Source of the DNA: Actinomycetes bacterium
GTDB lineage: Bacteria; Actinomycetota; Actinomycetes; Actinomycetales; Cellulomonadaceae
Length of the DNA stretch: 8,746 nucleotides
Assembly: GCA_023424135.1 (NCBI GenBank)
Contig: JAFAEH010000184.1
Span: 1 to 8,746, forward strand
Reading direction: 5' to 3'
Part shown: one piece after another, positions 1 through 6,216 of the stretch
How positions within the stretch are numbered: the first letter of the stretch is position 1
How the letters are laid out: every line of letters begins with the position of its first letter
Program-made: the position numbers and the translations under genes
The notes under the pieces: model-generated
Told to the model about the DNA's origin: nothing
Seen by the model: the letters and a program-made list of their open reading frames with translations, nothing else
Database searches by the model: none

Positions 1-1456
1 GCGCGGGGCGGCGCGCGCGCAGGGCCGGTCGTCCCGGACGTCCGCGGCGCCGTCGCAGCGTGCCCGCTCGTCGGACTCTGCGCGTGGTGCGGCCTTCGAC
101 GCGCTGCGCGCCGTCGACGGCTCCGACGCGTACGCGAACCTCGTCCTGCCGCCGCTCCTGCGCGAGCGGGGCGTCACGGGGCGGGACGCAGGGTTCGCCA
201 CCGAGCTGGCCTACGGCACGCTGCGCCTGCGGGGGCGGTACGACGCGGTGCTCGCGCAGGCGTCGTCACGGCCGCTCGACCAGGTCGACGCACCGGTGCT
301 CGACGTGCTCCGGCTGGGCGCGCACCAGCTGCTGGGCATGCGGGTGCCCGCGCACGCGGCGGTCTCGGAGACGGTGGGGCTGGCCCGCGAGCGCGTGGGC
401 GCCGGTGCCGCGCAGTTCGTGAACGCGGTCCTGCGTCGGGTCGCGGAGCAGCCGCTCGACGTGTGGCTGGAGCGGGTGGCGGACGTGGCGGGCGAGGACC
501 CGGTGGCGCGTCTGGCGGTCGTGCAGAGCCATCCGGCGTGGGTCGTGCGGGCGCTGCGTGAGGCGCTGGTGGGGGCGGGCAGGTCGGCGGACGAGCTGGG
601 GGACCTGCTCGCGGCGGACAACGCCCCACCGCGGGTGACGCTCGTGGTCCGTCCGGGGCTGGCGGAGGTCGAGGAGGTCGCGCAGGGGGGTGATGTCACG
701 CCCGGGGGGCTCGTGGGGACGGCGCTCGTGCTGGCCGGGGGTGACCCGGGTGCGGTGCCTGCGGTCCGCGAGGGCCGTGCGGGTGTGCAGGACGAGGGGT
801 CCCAGCTGGTCGCGCTCGCGCTGGCGGCGGCGCCGGTGCAGGGGCGTGACGAGCGCTGGCTGGACCTGTGCGCGGGGCCGGGTGGCAAGGCCGCGCTCCT
901 GGGTGCCCTGGCGGCGCAGCGGGGTGCCCGGCTGGTGGCGAACGAGGTGGCGCCGCACCGGGCGCGGCTGGTCGAGCAGTCGTTGCGGGCGGTGCCGCGG
1001 GGTGCGGTCGAGGAGGTCCGCACGGGTGACGGGCGGGACGTCGGGACGCGCGAGCCGGGGTCGTACGACCGGGTGCTGCTGGACGCGCCGTGCACGGGGC
1101 TGGGGGCGTTGCGTCGTCGGCCGGAGTCGCGGTGGCGACGTACACCGGCGGATCTCGCGACGCTGAGCGCGTTGCAGCGTGAGCTGCTGGCGTCGGCGTT
1201 CGCGGCGGTGCGGCCGGGTGGTGTGGTCGGGTACGTGACGTGCTCGCCGCACCTGGCGGAGACGCAGCTCGTGGTGCACGACGCGGTGCGGGCGGCTGCG
1301 CGTGCGGGGCTCGCGGTGGAGGTCGTCGACGCGACGGACGTGGTGCGGGGCGTGGCGCCGGCGTGGGAGCCGGTGGCGGGGCGTGCTGACGTGCAGCTGT
1401 GGCCGCACGTGCACGGCACGGACGCGATGCACCTGACGTTGCTGCGTCGCGTCTGA
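1..1456 (+). CDS. rsmB: 16S rRNA (cytosine-C5) methyltransferase RsmB, 5' partial
   Basis: RsmB/Fmu transfers a methyl group from SAM to C5 of one cytosine in 16S rRNA (C967 in E. coli numbering) and acts on the free small subunit RNA in the cytoplasm. The frame is open from base 2 with no in-frame ATG or GTG before base 248, well inside the conserved domain, so the true start lies left of the window; 484 residues are visible. A basic, disordered N-terminus leads into a NusB-like RNA-binding domain (visible residues about 31-150). The Rossmann methyltransferase domain follows: SAM motif LDLCAGPGGK at about 287-296, DAPCTGLG with Cys 364, and VTCSP with Cys 414. These are the two cysteines of the RNA m5C methyltransferase mechanism (one nucleophile, one for release). 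The next gene, rpe, is 45 nt downstream. Nearly all Thr codons are ACG, unlike the his genes to the right. Identification is firm; the exact start is unknown. Confidence 0.95.
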   Translation, partial: RGAARAQGRSSRTSAAPSQRARSSDSARGAAFDALRAVDGSDAYANLVLPPLLRERGVTGRDAGFATELAYGTLRLRGRYDAVLAQASSRPLDQVDAPVLDVLRLGAHQLLGMRVPAHAAVSETVGLARERVGAGAAQFVNAVLRRVAEQPLDVWLERVADVAGEDPVARLAVVQSHPAWVVRALREALVGAGRSADELGDLLAADNAPPRVTLVVRPGLAEVEEVAQGGDVTPGGLVGTALVLAGGDPGAVPAVREGRAGVQDEGSQLVALALAAAPVQGRDERWLDLCAGPGGKAALLGALAAQRGARLVANEVAPHRARLVEQSLRAVPRGAVEEVRTGDGRDVGTREPGSYDRVLLDAPCTGLGALRRRPESRWRRTPADLATLSALQRELLASAFAAVRPGGVVGYVTCSPHLAETQLVVHDAVRAAARAGLAVEVVDATDVVRGVAPAWEPVAGRADVQLWPHVHGTDAMHLTLLRRV

Positions 1457-1489
1457 CGGACGGGCGGCGCGGGCGGGTCGGTGGCTGGG

Positions 1490-1495
1490 TAGCGT
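1490..1495 (+). promoter_or_regulatory. Candidate -10 element of a leaderless rpe promoter
   Basis: TAGCGT fits the actinobacterial -10 pattern TANNNT. If its last T is position -7, transcription starts at base 1502, exactly the first base of the rpe GTG codon. No Shine-Dalgarno-like sequence lies in front of that GTG. Leaderless mRNAs are common in Actinobacteria. No clear -35 box is visible. The same geometry recurs in front of hisE. Confidence 0.55.
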
Positions 1496-1501
1496 GGGTG
1501 C

Positions 1502-2173
1502 GTGCCTCCCGTGCTGATCAACCCGAGCATCCTGTCCGCCGACTTCGCGAACCTCGAGCGCGACCTGCGGCTCGTCGAGTCGGCGGACTACGTGCACGTC
1601 GACGTGATGGACCACCACTTCGTGCCGAACCTGACGATCGGGCTGCCGGTCGTCAGGCGTCTGGCGGAGGTCAGCCCGGTGCCGCTGGACGTGCACCTGA
1701 TGATCGAGGACGCGGACCGGTGGGCGCCGCAGTACGCGGAGGCGGGTGCGGCGTCGGTGACGTTCCACGCGGAGGCGACGCAGGCGCCGGTGCGGCTGGC
1801 GCGCGAGCTGCGCTCGGGTGGGGTGCGCGCGTCGGTCGCGCTGCGCCCAGCGACGCCGGTCGAGCCGTTCCTCGACCTGCTGGCCGAGGTCGACATGGTG
1901 CTGGTCATGACGGTCGAGCCGGGGTTCGGGGGGCAGTCGTTCATCGAGGGGACGCTGCCGAAGGTGCGCCGGACGCGTGCGGCGATCGACGCGGCGGGTG
2001 CGGGCACGTGGGTGCAGGTCGACGGCGGCGTCTCGCGCGGGACGATCGGTCGGATCGCGAAGGCGGGCGCGAACGTGTTCGTCGCGGGCTCGGCGGTCTA
2101 CGGTGCGCAGGACGTCGCGGGGGAGATCGCGGCGCTGAGGCGTCTTGCGGAGCACCCGACGACCGAGGCCTGA
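1502..2173 (+). CDS. rpe: Ribulose-phosphate 3-epimerase
   Basis: Rpe interconverts D-ribulose 5-phosphate and D-xylulose 5-phosphate in the cytoplasmic pentose phosphate pathway. The 223-residue TIM barrel is normal length for the family. Visible motifs are NPSILSADF (7-15), HVDVMDHHFVPN (32-43), DVHLMI (63-68), the phosphate-gripping loop VEPGFGGQSF (138-147) and VDGGV (173-177). His32, Asp34, His65 and Asp174 match the metal ligands and catalytic acid/base pair known in the family. Most homologues have Gly or Asn at residue 38 in the VMDxHF motif; here it is His, probably a harmless lineage variant. The GTG start is chosen because conserved sequence begins seven residues later and a leaderless-type -10 box sits exactly seven bases upstream. 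Its substrate ribulose 5-phosphate also feeds RibBA of the downstream operon, but rpe appears to be a separate transcription unit. Confidence 0.96.
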   Translation: MPPVLINPSILSADFANLERDLRLVESADYVHVDVMDHHFVPNLTIGLPVVRRLAEVSPVPLDVHLMIEDADRWAPQYAEAGAASVTFHAEATQAPVRLARELRSGGVRASVALRPATPVEPFLDLLAEVDMVLVMTVEPGFGGQSFIEGTLPKVRRTRAAIDAAGAGTWVQVDGGVSRGTIGRIAKAGANVFVAGSAVYGAQDVAGEIAALRRLAEHPTTEA

Positions 2174-2180
2174 GGTGGAC

Positions 2181-2203
2181 GCGGCACCGGGTGACGGGGC
2201 CGC
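2181..2203 (+). terminator. Possible weak terminator hairpin after rpe
   Basis: GCGGC (2181-2185) pairs with GCCGC (2199-2203), with an A/G mismatch and two further C-G pairs inside. It begins 7 nt after the rpe stop codon. There is no T-tract, as is usual for many high-GC terminators, so the call rests on position and stem only. Short GC stems arise easily by chance in this sequence. Confidence 0.3.
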
Positions 2204-2247
2204 ACCCATCTCGAAATGGACACTGGTCGAGTCCGGAATAACCGGTG

Positions 2248-2256
2248 TGGCATCAT
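2248..2256 (+). promoter_or_regulatory. Candidate extended -10 promoter of the rib operon
   Basis: TGG directly before CATCAT (2251-2256) resembles an extended -10 element (TGN plus a 4/6 match to TATAAT). It would start transcription near 2263, about eight bases before the first riboswitch helix, which is the expected arrangement. The surrounding 2210-2275 stretch is noticeably less GC-rich than its neighbours. No convincing -35 box is visible at 16-18 nt. TGGACA at 2217-2222 resembles a -35 box but has no good partner. Confidence 0.35.
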
Positions 2257-2270
2257 CGTTGACGAACACA

Positions 2271-2404
2271 CACGTGCTCCGGGGTCGGTGAAAGTCCGAG
2301 CCGGCGGTGACAGTCCGCGACCCGTGAGCCCCGCGAGGGGTGAGCGGTTGACCTGGTGGAACTCCAGGACCGACGGTGAAAGTCCGGATGGGAGGAGACG
2401 CGTG
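2271..2404 (+). ncRNA. FMN riboswitch aptamer (RFN element)
   Basis: This leader RNA senses flavin mononucleotide and represses riboflavin synthesis genes. Conserved RFN blocks are present in order: CTCCGGGGTCGGTGAAAGTC from 2277, CCGGCGGTGACAGTCCGCGA (2301-2320), and GACCGACGGTGAAAGTCCGG (2368-2387) followed by ATGGGAGGAGA. Closing helix P1 forms between 2271-2280 and 2394-2404: ten pairs including one T-G wobble, with A2398 bulged. A variable hairpin CCCC-GCGA-GGGG lies at 2329-2340, and another stem, CCTGG/CCAGG, at 2352-2368. The element lies directly before ribD, as expected for the family. Identity is very secure; the exact ends are set by P1. Confidence 0.97.
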
Positions 2405-2454
2405 CGCGGTGCGCCGACGTGCGTACCGTGACGGTGCGGCGTGCCGCCCGAGCG

Positions 2455-2483
2455 ACCCCGGAGCCTGACGAGGCTGCGGAGGT
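2455..2483 (+). promoter_or_regulatory. RBS-sequestering hairpin (riboswitch expression platform)
   Basis: The 5' arm 2455-2466 can pair with the 3' arm 2471-2483 around the loop GACG (2467-2470). AGCCT/AGGCT forms the top, then one G-G mismatch (2461/2476), then CCG/CGG, a bulged A2480 and ACC/GGT. This buries the whole ribD Shine-Dalgarno (2478-2483). There is no T-tract, so translation control is more likely than termination. The 5' arm is also part of a perfect 12-nt complement (2453-2464) to 2276-2287, a strand needed for aptamer helix P1 and the region after it. The two folds are therefore mutually exclusive, which gives a direct FMN-dependent off-switch. Pairing is seen in the sequence; the mechanism is inferred from known RFN systems. 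Confidence 0.7.
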
Positions 2484-2484
2484 G
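2478..2484 (+). promoter_or_regulatory. Ribosome-binding site of ribD
   Basis: GGAGGTG lies 7 nt before ATG 2492. It decides the ribD start in favour of this ATG over the in-frame GTG at 2441, which lies upstream of the sequestering hairpin. It is the target of that hairpin. Confidence 0.8.
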
Positions 2485-2491
2485 CGAGGCG

Positions 2492-3625
2492 ATGAACGCG
2501 ACGGATGTCGACGTGGAGCGGTCCGTGCCGCGCGCGAGCGACGTCGAGGTGGGTGCGATGCGCCGGGCGCTCGCGCTGTCCGCCCGCGGTCCGCTCGGCC
2601 CGAACCCGCGCGTCGGCTGCGTGCTGCTCGCACCGGACGGCACGGTCCTCGGTGAGGGATGGCACCGCGGTGCCGGGACCGCGCACGCGGAGGTCGCGGC
2701 GCTGACCGACGCCCGCGAGCGCGGCGGCGACGTGCGGGGGGCGACCGCGGTCGTGACGCTCGAGCCGTGCGACCACACGGGTCGTACGGGCCCGTGCTCG
2801 GTCGCGCTGCTGGACGCGGGTGTCGCCCGGGTGGTGGTCGGGGTGCCGGACCCGAACCCGGTGGCGGCCGGTGGCGCGCGGCGGCTGCGCGACGCGGGCG
2901 TCGACGTCGTGACGGGCGTGCTCGACGAGGAGGGGGTCGCGGTGCTCGGGGCGTGGTTGCCGGCGGTGCGCCGGGGGCGTCCGTTCGTGACGCTGAAGCT
3001 CGCGACGACGCTGGACGGGCGGGTCGCCGCCGCGGACGGGACGAGCCGGTGGATCACGTCGGACGTCGCGCGGCGGCACGCGCACGGACTGCGCGCGGTG
3101 GTCGACGCGATCGTCGTCGGGACGGGGACGGCGCTGGTGGACGACCCGTCCCTGACGGCGCGCGCGGGTGACGGGTCGTTGGTCGAGCGTCAGCCGCTGA
3201 GGGTCGTCGTGGGGGAGCGGGACGTGCCCGCGGGTGCGCGGCTGCGCGGTGCGGGTGGTGCGCTCGTGCAGGTGCGCACGCACGATCCGGCGCGTGTGCT
3301 GGCCGAGCTGCACGCGCGCGAGGTGCGGCACGTGCTCGTCGAGGGCGGTCCGACGCTCGCTGCGGCGTTCCTCGCTGCGGGGCTGGTCGACGAGGTGCAC
3401 GCCTACGTCGCACCCGTGCTGCTCGGTGCGGGCGCGTCCGCGGTCGGGGACCTCGGTGTCGCGACGATCGCCGACGCCGTGCGTCTCGTGCCGACCGAGG
3501 TCGTCCCGCTGGGACCGGACGTGCTCGTCGTCGGCACCCCGCACGTCGGCACCCCGCAACCACCACCGCGGGCGGGCACGCCCGCGGCACCACGTACCAC
3601 CACGTCGACGCAGGAGGGTCAGTGA
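2492..3625 (+). CDS. ribD: Bifunctional pyrimidine deaminase / reductase RibD
   Basis: RibD deaminates 2,5-diamino-6-ribosylamino-4(3H)-pyrimidinone 5'-phosphate and then reduces the ribosyl side chain with NADPH, steps two and three of riboflavin synthesis. The 377-residue protein has a cytidine-deaminase-like zinc domain (about 20-150) with HAE at 65-67 and EPCDHTGRTGPC (91-102), giving the zinc ligands His65, Cys93, Cys102 and catalytic Glu67. The reductase domain (about 163-348) shows TLDGR (173-177), SRWITS (185-190), VGTGTALVDDPSLT (209-222) and VEGG (283-286). Both active sites look intact. The C-terminal tail from about 349 is rich in Pro, Thr and Gly and contains a 15-nt tandem duplication, so it is unlikely to be part of the fold. 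ATG 2492 is chosen from its strong RBS. The stop codon overlaps the ribE start by one base (TGATG), so translation is probably coupled. Expression should be controlled by the FMN riboswitch. Confidence 0.96.
   Translation: MNATDVDVERSVPRASDVEVGAMRRALALSARGPLGPNPRVGCVLLAPDGTVLGEGWHRGAGTAHAEVAALTDARERGGDVRGATAVVTLEPCDHTGRTGPCSVALLDAGVARVVVGVPDPNPVAAGGARRLRDAGVDVVTGVLDEEGVAVLGAWLPAVRRGRPFVTLKLATTLDGRVAAADGTSRWITSDVARRHAHGLRAVVDAIVVGTGTALVDDPSLTARAGDGSLVERQPLRVVVGERDVPAGARLRGAGGALVQVRTHDPARVLAELHAREVRHVLVEGGPTLAAAFLAAGLVDEVHAYVAPVLLGAGASAVGDLGVATIADAVRLVPTEVVPLGPDVLVVGTPHVGTPQPPPRAGTPAAPRTTTSTQEGQ
3529..3558 (+). repeat. 15-nt perfect tandem duplication at the 3' end of ribD
   Basis: CGTCGGCACCCCGCA occurs twice head to tail (3529-3543 and 3544-3558). 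It keeps the reading frame and yields a repeated GTP-containing peptide in the C-terminal tail of RibD. It is probably a slippage duplication tolerated outside the folded domain. Confidence 0.85.
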
Positions 3626-4239
3626 TGTTCACGGGCATCGTCGAGGAGCTGGGCACGGTCGTCGCGCTCGAGCCGGGCGACGGGGACGGGTCGGACGCGC
3701 GGCTGCGCGTGGCGGGTCCGCTGGTCACGTCCGACGCACGGCTGGGCGACTCGATCGCGGTGAGCGGGGTCTGCCTGACGGTCAGCGAGCTGCCGGGCGA
3801 CGGGTCGTTCGTCGCCGACGTCATGCCGGAGACGCTGCGCCGCTCGTCGCTGGGCGACCTGGCGGCGGGCGACGGGGTGAACCTGGAACGTGCGCTGGCC
3901 GTCGGGGGCCGTTACGGCGGGCACGTCGTGCAGGGGCACGTCGACGGCGTGGGTGTGGTGCGTTCGCGCCGCCCGGGCCCGCGCTGGGACGACGTGGAGG
4001 TCACGCTCGACCCGTCGCTCGCCCGGTACGTCGCGGAGAAGGGGTCGATCACCGTGTCCGGGGTGTCCCTGACGGTCACCCACGTCGGTGAGGACGTGTT
4101 CGGCGTCTCGCTGATCCCGACGACGCTGCGGGAGACGACGCTGGGGACGCTCGCACCGGGGGCGCGGGTGAACCTGGAGGTGGACGTGCTGGCCAAGTAC
4201 ACCGAGCGGTTGCTCGCGACGTCGGGGGTGGCGCGGTGA
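3625..4239 (+). CDS. ribE: Riboflavin synthase (alpha-chain type)
   Basis: This enzyme dismutates two 6,7-dimethyl-8-ribityllumazine molecules into riboflavin and a pyrimidinedione that returns to lumazine synthase. The 204-residue protein consists of two repeated beta-barrels (about 1-97 and 98-200) plus a C-terminal trimerisation tail. Visible motifs are the diagnostic MFTGIVEELG N-terminus, SGVCLTV (47-53), GGHVVQGHVDG (98-108), KGSITVSGVSLTV (139-151), LIPTTLRETTLG (163-174) and VNLEVDVLAKY (182-192). ATG 3625 is preferred over GTG 3622 because AGGAGGG (3612-3618) is six bases away and the family motif starts exactly there. It overlaps ribD by one base and ribBA by four (GTGA). The gene is called ribC or ribE in different organisms; the activity assignment is firm. 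Confidence 0.96.
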   Translation: MFTGIVEELGTVVALEPGDGDGSDARLRVAGPLVTSDARLGDSIAVSGVCLTVSELPGDGSFVADVMPETLRRSSLGDLAAGDGVNLERALAVGGRYGGHVVQGHVDGVGVVRSRRPGPRWDDVEVTLDPSLARYVAEKGSITVSGVSLTVTHVGEDVFGVSLIPTTLRETTLGTLAPGARVNLEVDVLAKYTERLLATSGVAR

Positions 4240-5609
4240 GCGACGACATCCGCGACGGCATCCGGCTGGGGACGGTCGAGGAGGCGCTCGAGGCGCTGCG
4301 TGCGGGGCGCCCGGTGCTGGTCGCGGACTCCGAGGACCGGGAGAACGAGGCGGACGTCGTGCTCGCGGCGCAGTCGGCGACACCCGAGTGGGTGGCGTGG
4401 ACGATCCGGCACTCGTCGGGCTACCTGTGCGCGCCCATGCCGGCGGCCCGTGCGGACGCGCTGGACCTGCCGCTCATGGTCCCGCACAGCCAGGACCCGC
4501 GGCGCACCGCGTACACGGTCACGGTCGACGCGGCCACGGGTGTCACGACGGGCATCTCGGCGGCCGACCGGGCGCGCACGCTGCGTGTGCTGGCGGACCC
4601 GGCGGCGGGCCGCGGCGACCTGATCCGCCCCGGTCACGTGCTGCCCCTGCGCGCGGTGCCGGGTGGTGTGCTGCACCGCGCCGGGCACACCGAGGCTGCG
4701 GTCGACCTGTGCCGGCTCGCGGGTCTCGAGCCGGTCGGCGCGATCGCCGAGCTCGTGTGCGACGAGGGGCAGATGGTCCGTCTGCCGCAGGCGGCACGGA
4801 TCGCGCAGGACGCGGGCCTGGTGCTGCTGACGATCGCCGACCTGCGCGCGTGGCGTCTGGCGCACGACGCGGTCGAGGTGCCGGCCGTCGAGCCGCAGGC
4901 CGCGCCGCGGGTGCACGCGACGCACACGGCGCACCTGCCGACCCGGCACGGCGACTTCCGCATCCACGGCTACCGCGACCTGCGCACGGGCGACGAGCAC
5001 GTCGCCCTGGTGCCCACGACCGGTCTGGCCGACGTGCCGAGCGTGCGGGTGCACTCCGAGTGCCTCACGGGTGACGCGTTCGGCTCGGCGCGCTGCGACT
5101 GCGGGCCGCAGCTGGACGCCGCGCTCGAGATCGCGGCCGCCGAGGGCGGTGCCGTGGTGTACCTGCGCGGCCACGAGGGCCGCGGCATCGGGCTGCTCGC
5201 GAAGGTCGCGGCCTACGCGCTGCAGGACGACGGGCGCGACACGGTCGAGGCGAACGTCGACCTCGGCTGGCCCGCGGACCGGCGCGAGTACGGTGCCGCG
5301 GCGGCGATCCTCGCCGACCTCGGCGTGCACGGCGTCACGCTGCTGACGAACAACCCCGCCAAGGTCGCGGGGCTGCGTGCGCACGGCATCGACGTCACCC
5401 GGGTGCGGGGTCTCGAGGTGGGTCGCACACCGCACAACGAGGCGTACCTGCGCACCAAGGCGACGAGCATGGGCCACGTGCTGCACCTCGAGCACGACCC
5501 GGCGGACGTCGTCGCACCCGTGCGCGTCGACCCCGTCCTCGCCGGCCCCGCACCCGCGGGCGCCGACACCACCGACCACACGTTCGACCCTCTGGAGGAG
5601 CTGGCATGA
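4236..5609 (+). CDS. ribBA: Bifunctional RibBA: DHBP synthase / GTP cyclohydrolase II
   Basis: RibBA makes both riboflavin precursors: 3,4-dihydroxy-2-butanone 4-phosphate from ribulose 5-phosphate, and the diaminopyrimidine from GTP. The 457 residues split into a RibB domain (about 8-208) and a RibA domain (about 228-440) joined by a His/Pro/Ala-rich linker. RibB shows the acidic loop DSEDRENEAD (31-40), TGISAADRART and RPGHVLPLRA with GHTEAAVDL. RibA shows HSECLTGDAFGSARCDCG with zinc ligands Cys276, Cys287 and Cys289, then RGHEGRGIGL (311-320) and LLTNNPAKV. Two near-invariant positions differ: EGD is EAD at residue 39, and the usual GAQIL appears as AAAIL. Both halves otherwise look functional. 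Translation starts at a GTG overlapping the ribE stop by four bases, behind GGGGGTGG (4224-4231). It ends overlapping ribH by four (ATGA). The final 40 residues are Pro/Ala/Asp-rich tail. Confidence 0.96.
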   Translation: MSDDIRDGIRLGTVEEALEALRAGRPVLVADSEDRENEADVVLAAQSATPEWVAWTIRHSSGYLCAPMPAARADALDLPLMVPHSQDPRRTAYTVTVDAATGVTTGISAADRARTLRVLADPAAGRGDLIRPGHVLPLRAVPGGVLHRAGHTEAAVDLCRLAGLEPVGAIAELVCDEGQMVRLPQAARIAQDAGLVLLTIADLRAWRLAHDAVEVPAVEPQAAPRVHATHTAHLPTRHGDFRIHGYRDLRTGDEHVALVPTTGLADVPSVRVHSECLTGDAFGSARCDCGPQLDAALEIAAAEGGAVVYLRGHEGRGIGLLAKVAAYALQDDGRDTVEANVDLGWPADRREYGAAAAILADLGVHGVTLLTNNPAKVAGLRAHGIDVTRVRGLEVGRTPHNEAYLRTKATSMGHVLHLEHDPADVVAPVRVDPVLAGPAPAGADTTDHTFDPLEELA

Positions 5610-6079
5610 GCGGTGCGGGCGCACCCACCCTGGACCTGGACGGCACCGGCCTGAAGGTCGTCGTCGTCGCGGCGAGCTGGCACACGACCGTCATGGACGG
5701 GCTCGTCGCCGGCGCGCAGCGCGCGCTGGCCGAGGCCGGCGTCACCGATGTCACCCTCGTGCGCGTGCCGGGCTCGTTCGAGCTGCCCGTCGCGGCACAG
5801 CACGCCGCGGGGTCGGCCGACGCCGTCGTCGCGCTCGGCGTGGTGATCCGCGGCGGCACCCCGCACTTCGACTACGTCTGCCAGGCGGCGACCTGGGGCC
5901 TGACCGAGGTTGGTCTCCGCACCGGTGTCCCGGTCGGGTTCGGCCTGCTGACCTGCGACGACGAGCAGCAGGCCCTCGACCGCGCGGGCCTGCCGGGCTC
6001 CCACGAGGACAAGGGCGCCGAGGCGGCGCAGGCGGCCCTCGCCACGGCCCTGACGCTGCGCACCCTCGCGGGCTCCTGA
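5606..6079 (+). CDS. ribH: 6,7-dimethyl-8-ribityllumazine synthase
   Basis: Lumazine synthase condenses the RibD-derived pyrimidine (after dephosphorylation) with dihydroxybutanone phosphate, giving the substrate of riboflavin synthase. The 157-residue protein has normal length. Visible motifs are AASWH (22-26), VPGSFELP (54-61), ALGVVIRGGTPHFDYV (76-91) and LLTCDDEQQALDRAG followed by DKGAEAA. His87 in TPHFD matches the family's general acid/base. The enzyme usually assembles as pentamers or 60-mer capsids; which form applies here cannot be read from sequence. ATG 5606 overlaps the ribBA stop by four bases and is preceded by GGAGGAG (5594-5600) five bases away. It is the last gene of the rib operon, followed by two strong hairpins. 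Third positions use C more than in rsmB, rpe or ribD. Confidence 0.96.
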   Translation: MSGAGAPTLDLDGTGLKVVVVAASWHTTVMDGLVAGAQRALAEAGVTDVTLVRVPGSFELPVAAQHAAGSADAVVALGVVIRGGTPHFDYVCQAATWGLTEVGLRTGVPVGFGLLTCDDEQQALDRAGLPGSHEDKGAEAAQAALATALTLRTLAGS

Positions 6080-6085
6080 GCCGTG

Positions 6086-6104
6086 CGCCGGCACCCGGCC
6101 GGCG
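6086..6104 (+). terminator. First hairpin after ribH
   Basis: CGCCGGC (6086-6092) pairs perfectly with GCCGGCG (6098-6104) around a five-base loop, six bases after the ribH stop codon. No T-tract follows. It may act with the larger hairpin at 6114-6154 as a tandem terminator or as an mRNA 3'-end stabiliser. Confidence 0.45.
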
Positions 6105-6113
6105 GGTGGGCGA

Positions 6114-6154
6114 CGGGCGGTCGCGGCGGGACGCGGACCCGCGGCGACCGCCCG
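6114..6154 (+). terminator. Large rib operon terminator hairpin
   Basis: CGGGCGGTCGC (6114-6124) pairs perfectly with GCGACCGCCCG (6144-6154). After one G-G mismatch the stem continues as GCGGG/CCCGC, closing the loop ACGCGGA (6131-6137). That is 16 pairs in total. It stands between the rib and his transcription units. There is no T-run, which is common for actinobacterial hairpin terminators. Confidence 0.6.
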
Positions 6155-6204
6155 CTCGGCGTGCACGGGGCGGACGCGTGGACCGTGGCCTGCCGCCGGG
6201 CGTC

Positions 6205-6210
6205 TAGGCT
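6205..6210 (+). promoter_or_regulatory. Candidate -10 element of a leaderless hisE promoter
   Basis: TAGGCT fits TANNNT. Placing its last T at -7 puts the transcription start at base 6217, the first base of the hisE GTG. No Shine-Dalgarno precedes that codon. The geometry is identical to that before rpe, and the box directly follows the rib terminator hairpins, so it should start the hisEG unit. No good -35 box is visible. Confidence 0.6.
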
Positions 6211-6216
6211 CGGCGC

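Noticed and set aside
1399..2241. Plus-strand open frame of 280 codons overlapping rpe
   Set aside because: It is a Gly/Arg/Ala-rich shadow of the well-supported rpe gene in another frame.
2259..2264. TTGACG as a -35 promoter box
   Set aside because: Any matching -10 box and start site would fall inside the FMN aptamer, removing part of P1.
2216..2431. Possible small leader peptide of 71 codons upstream of ribD
   Set aside because: It lies almost entirely over the FMN aptamer, whose conserved sequence explains the region, and it has no RBS.
2441..2491. Upstream GTG start for ribD
   Set aside because: It has no Shine-Dalgarno, and the added residues would be encoded by the sequestering hairpin. 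ATG 2492 has GGAGGTG at ideal distance.
266..3559. Minus-strand open frame of about 1,097 codons across rsmB, rpe, the riboswitch and ribD
   Set aside because: It is antisense to clearly identified genes, rich in Arg/His/Pro/Asp with no recognisable domain, and crosses a structured RNA. Long antisense frames without stops are expected where codon third positions are nearly all G or C. The same applies to 3912-5624 and 5872-7677 on the minus strand.
3622..3624. GTG one codon before the ribE ATG
   Set aside because: Only three bases separate it from the RBS, and riboflavin synthases start at the MFTGIVE motif.
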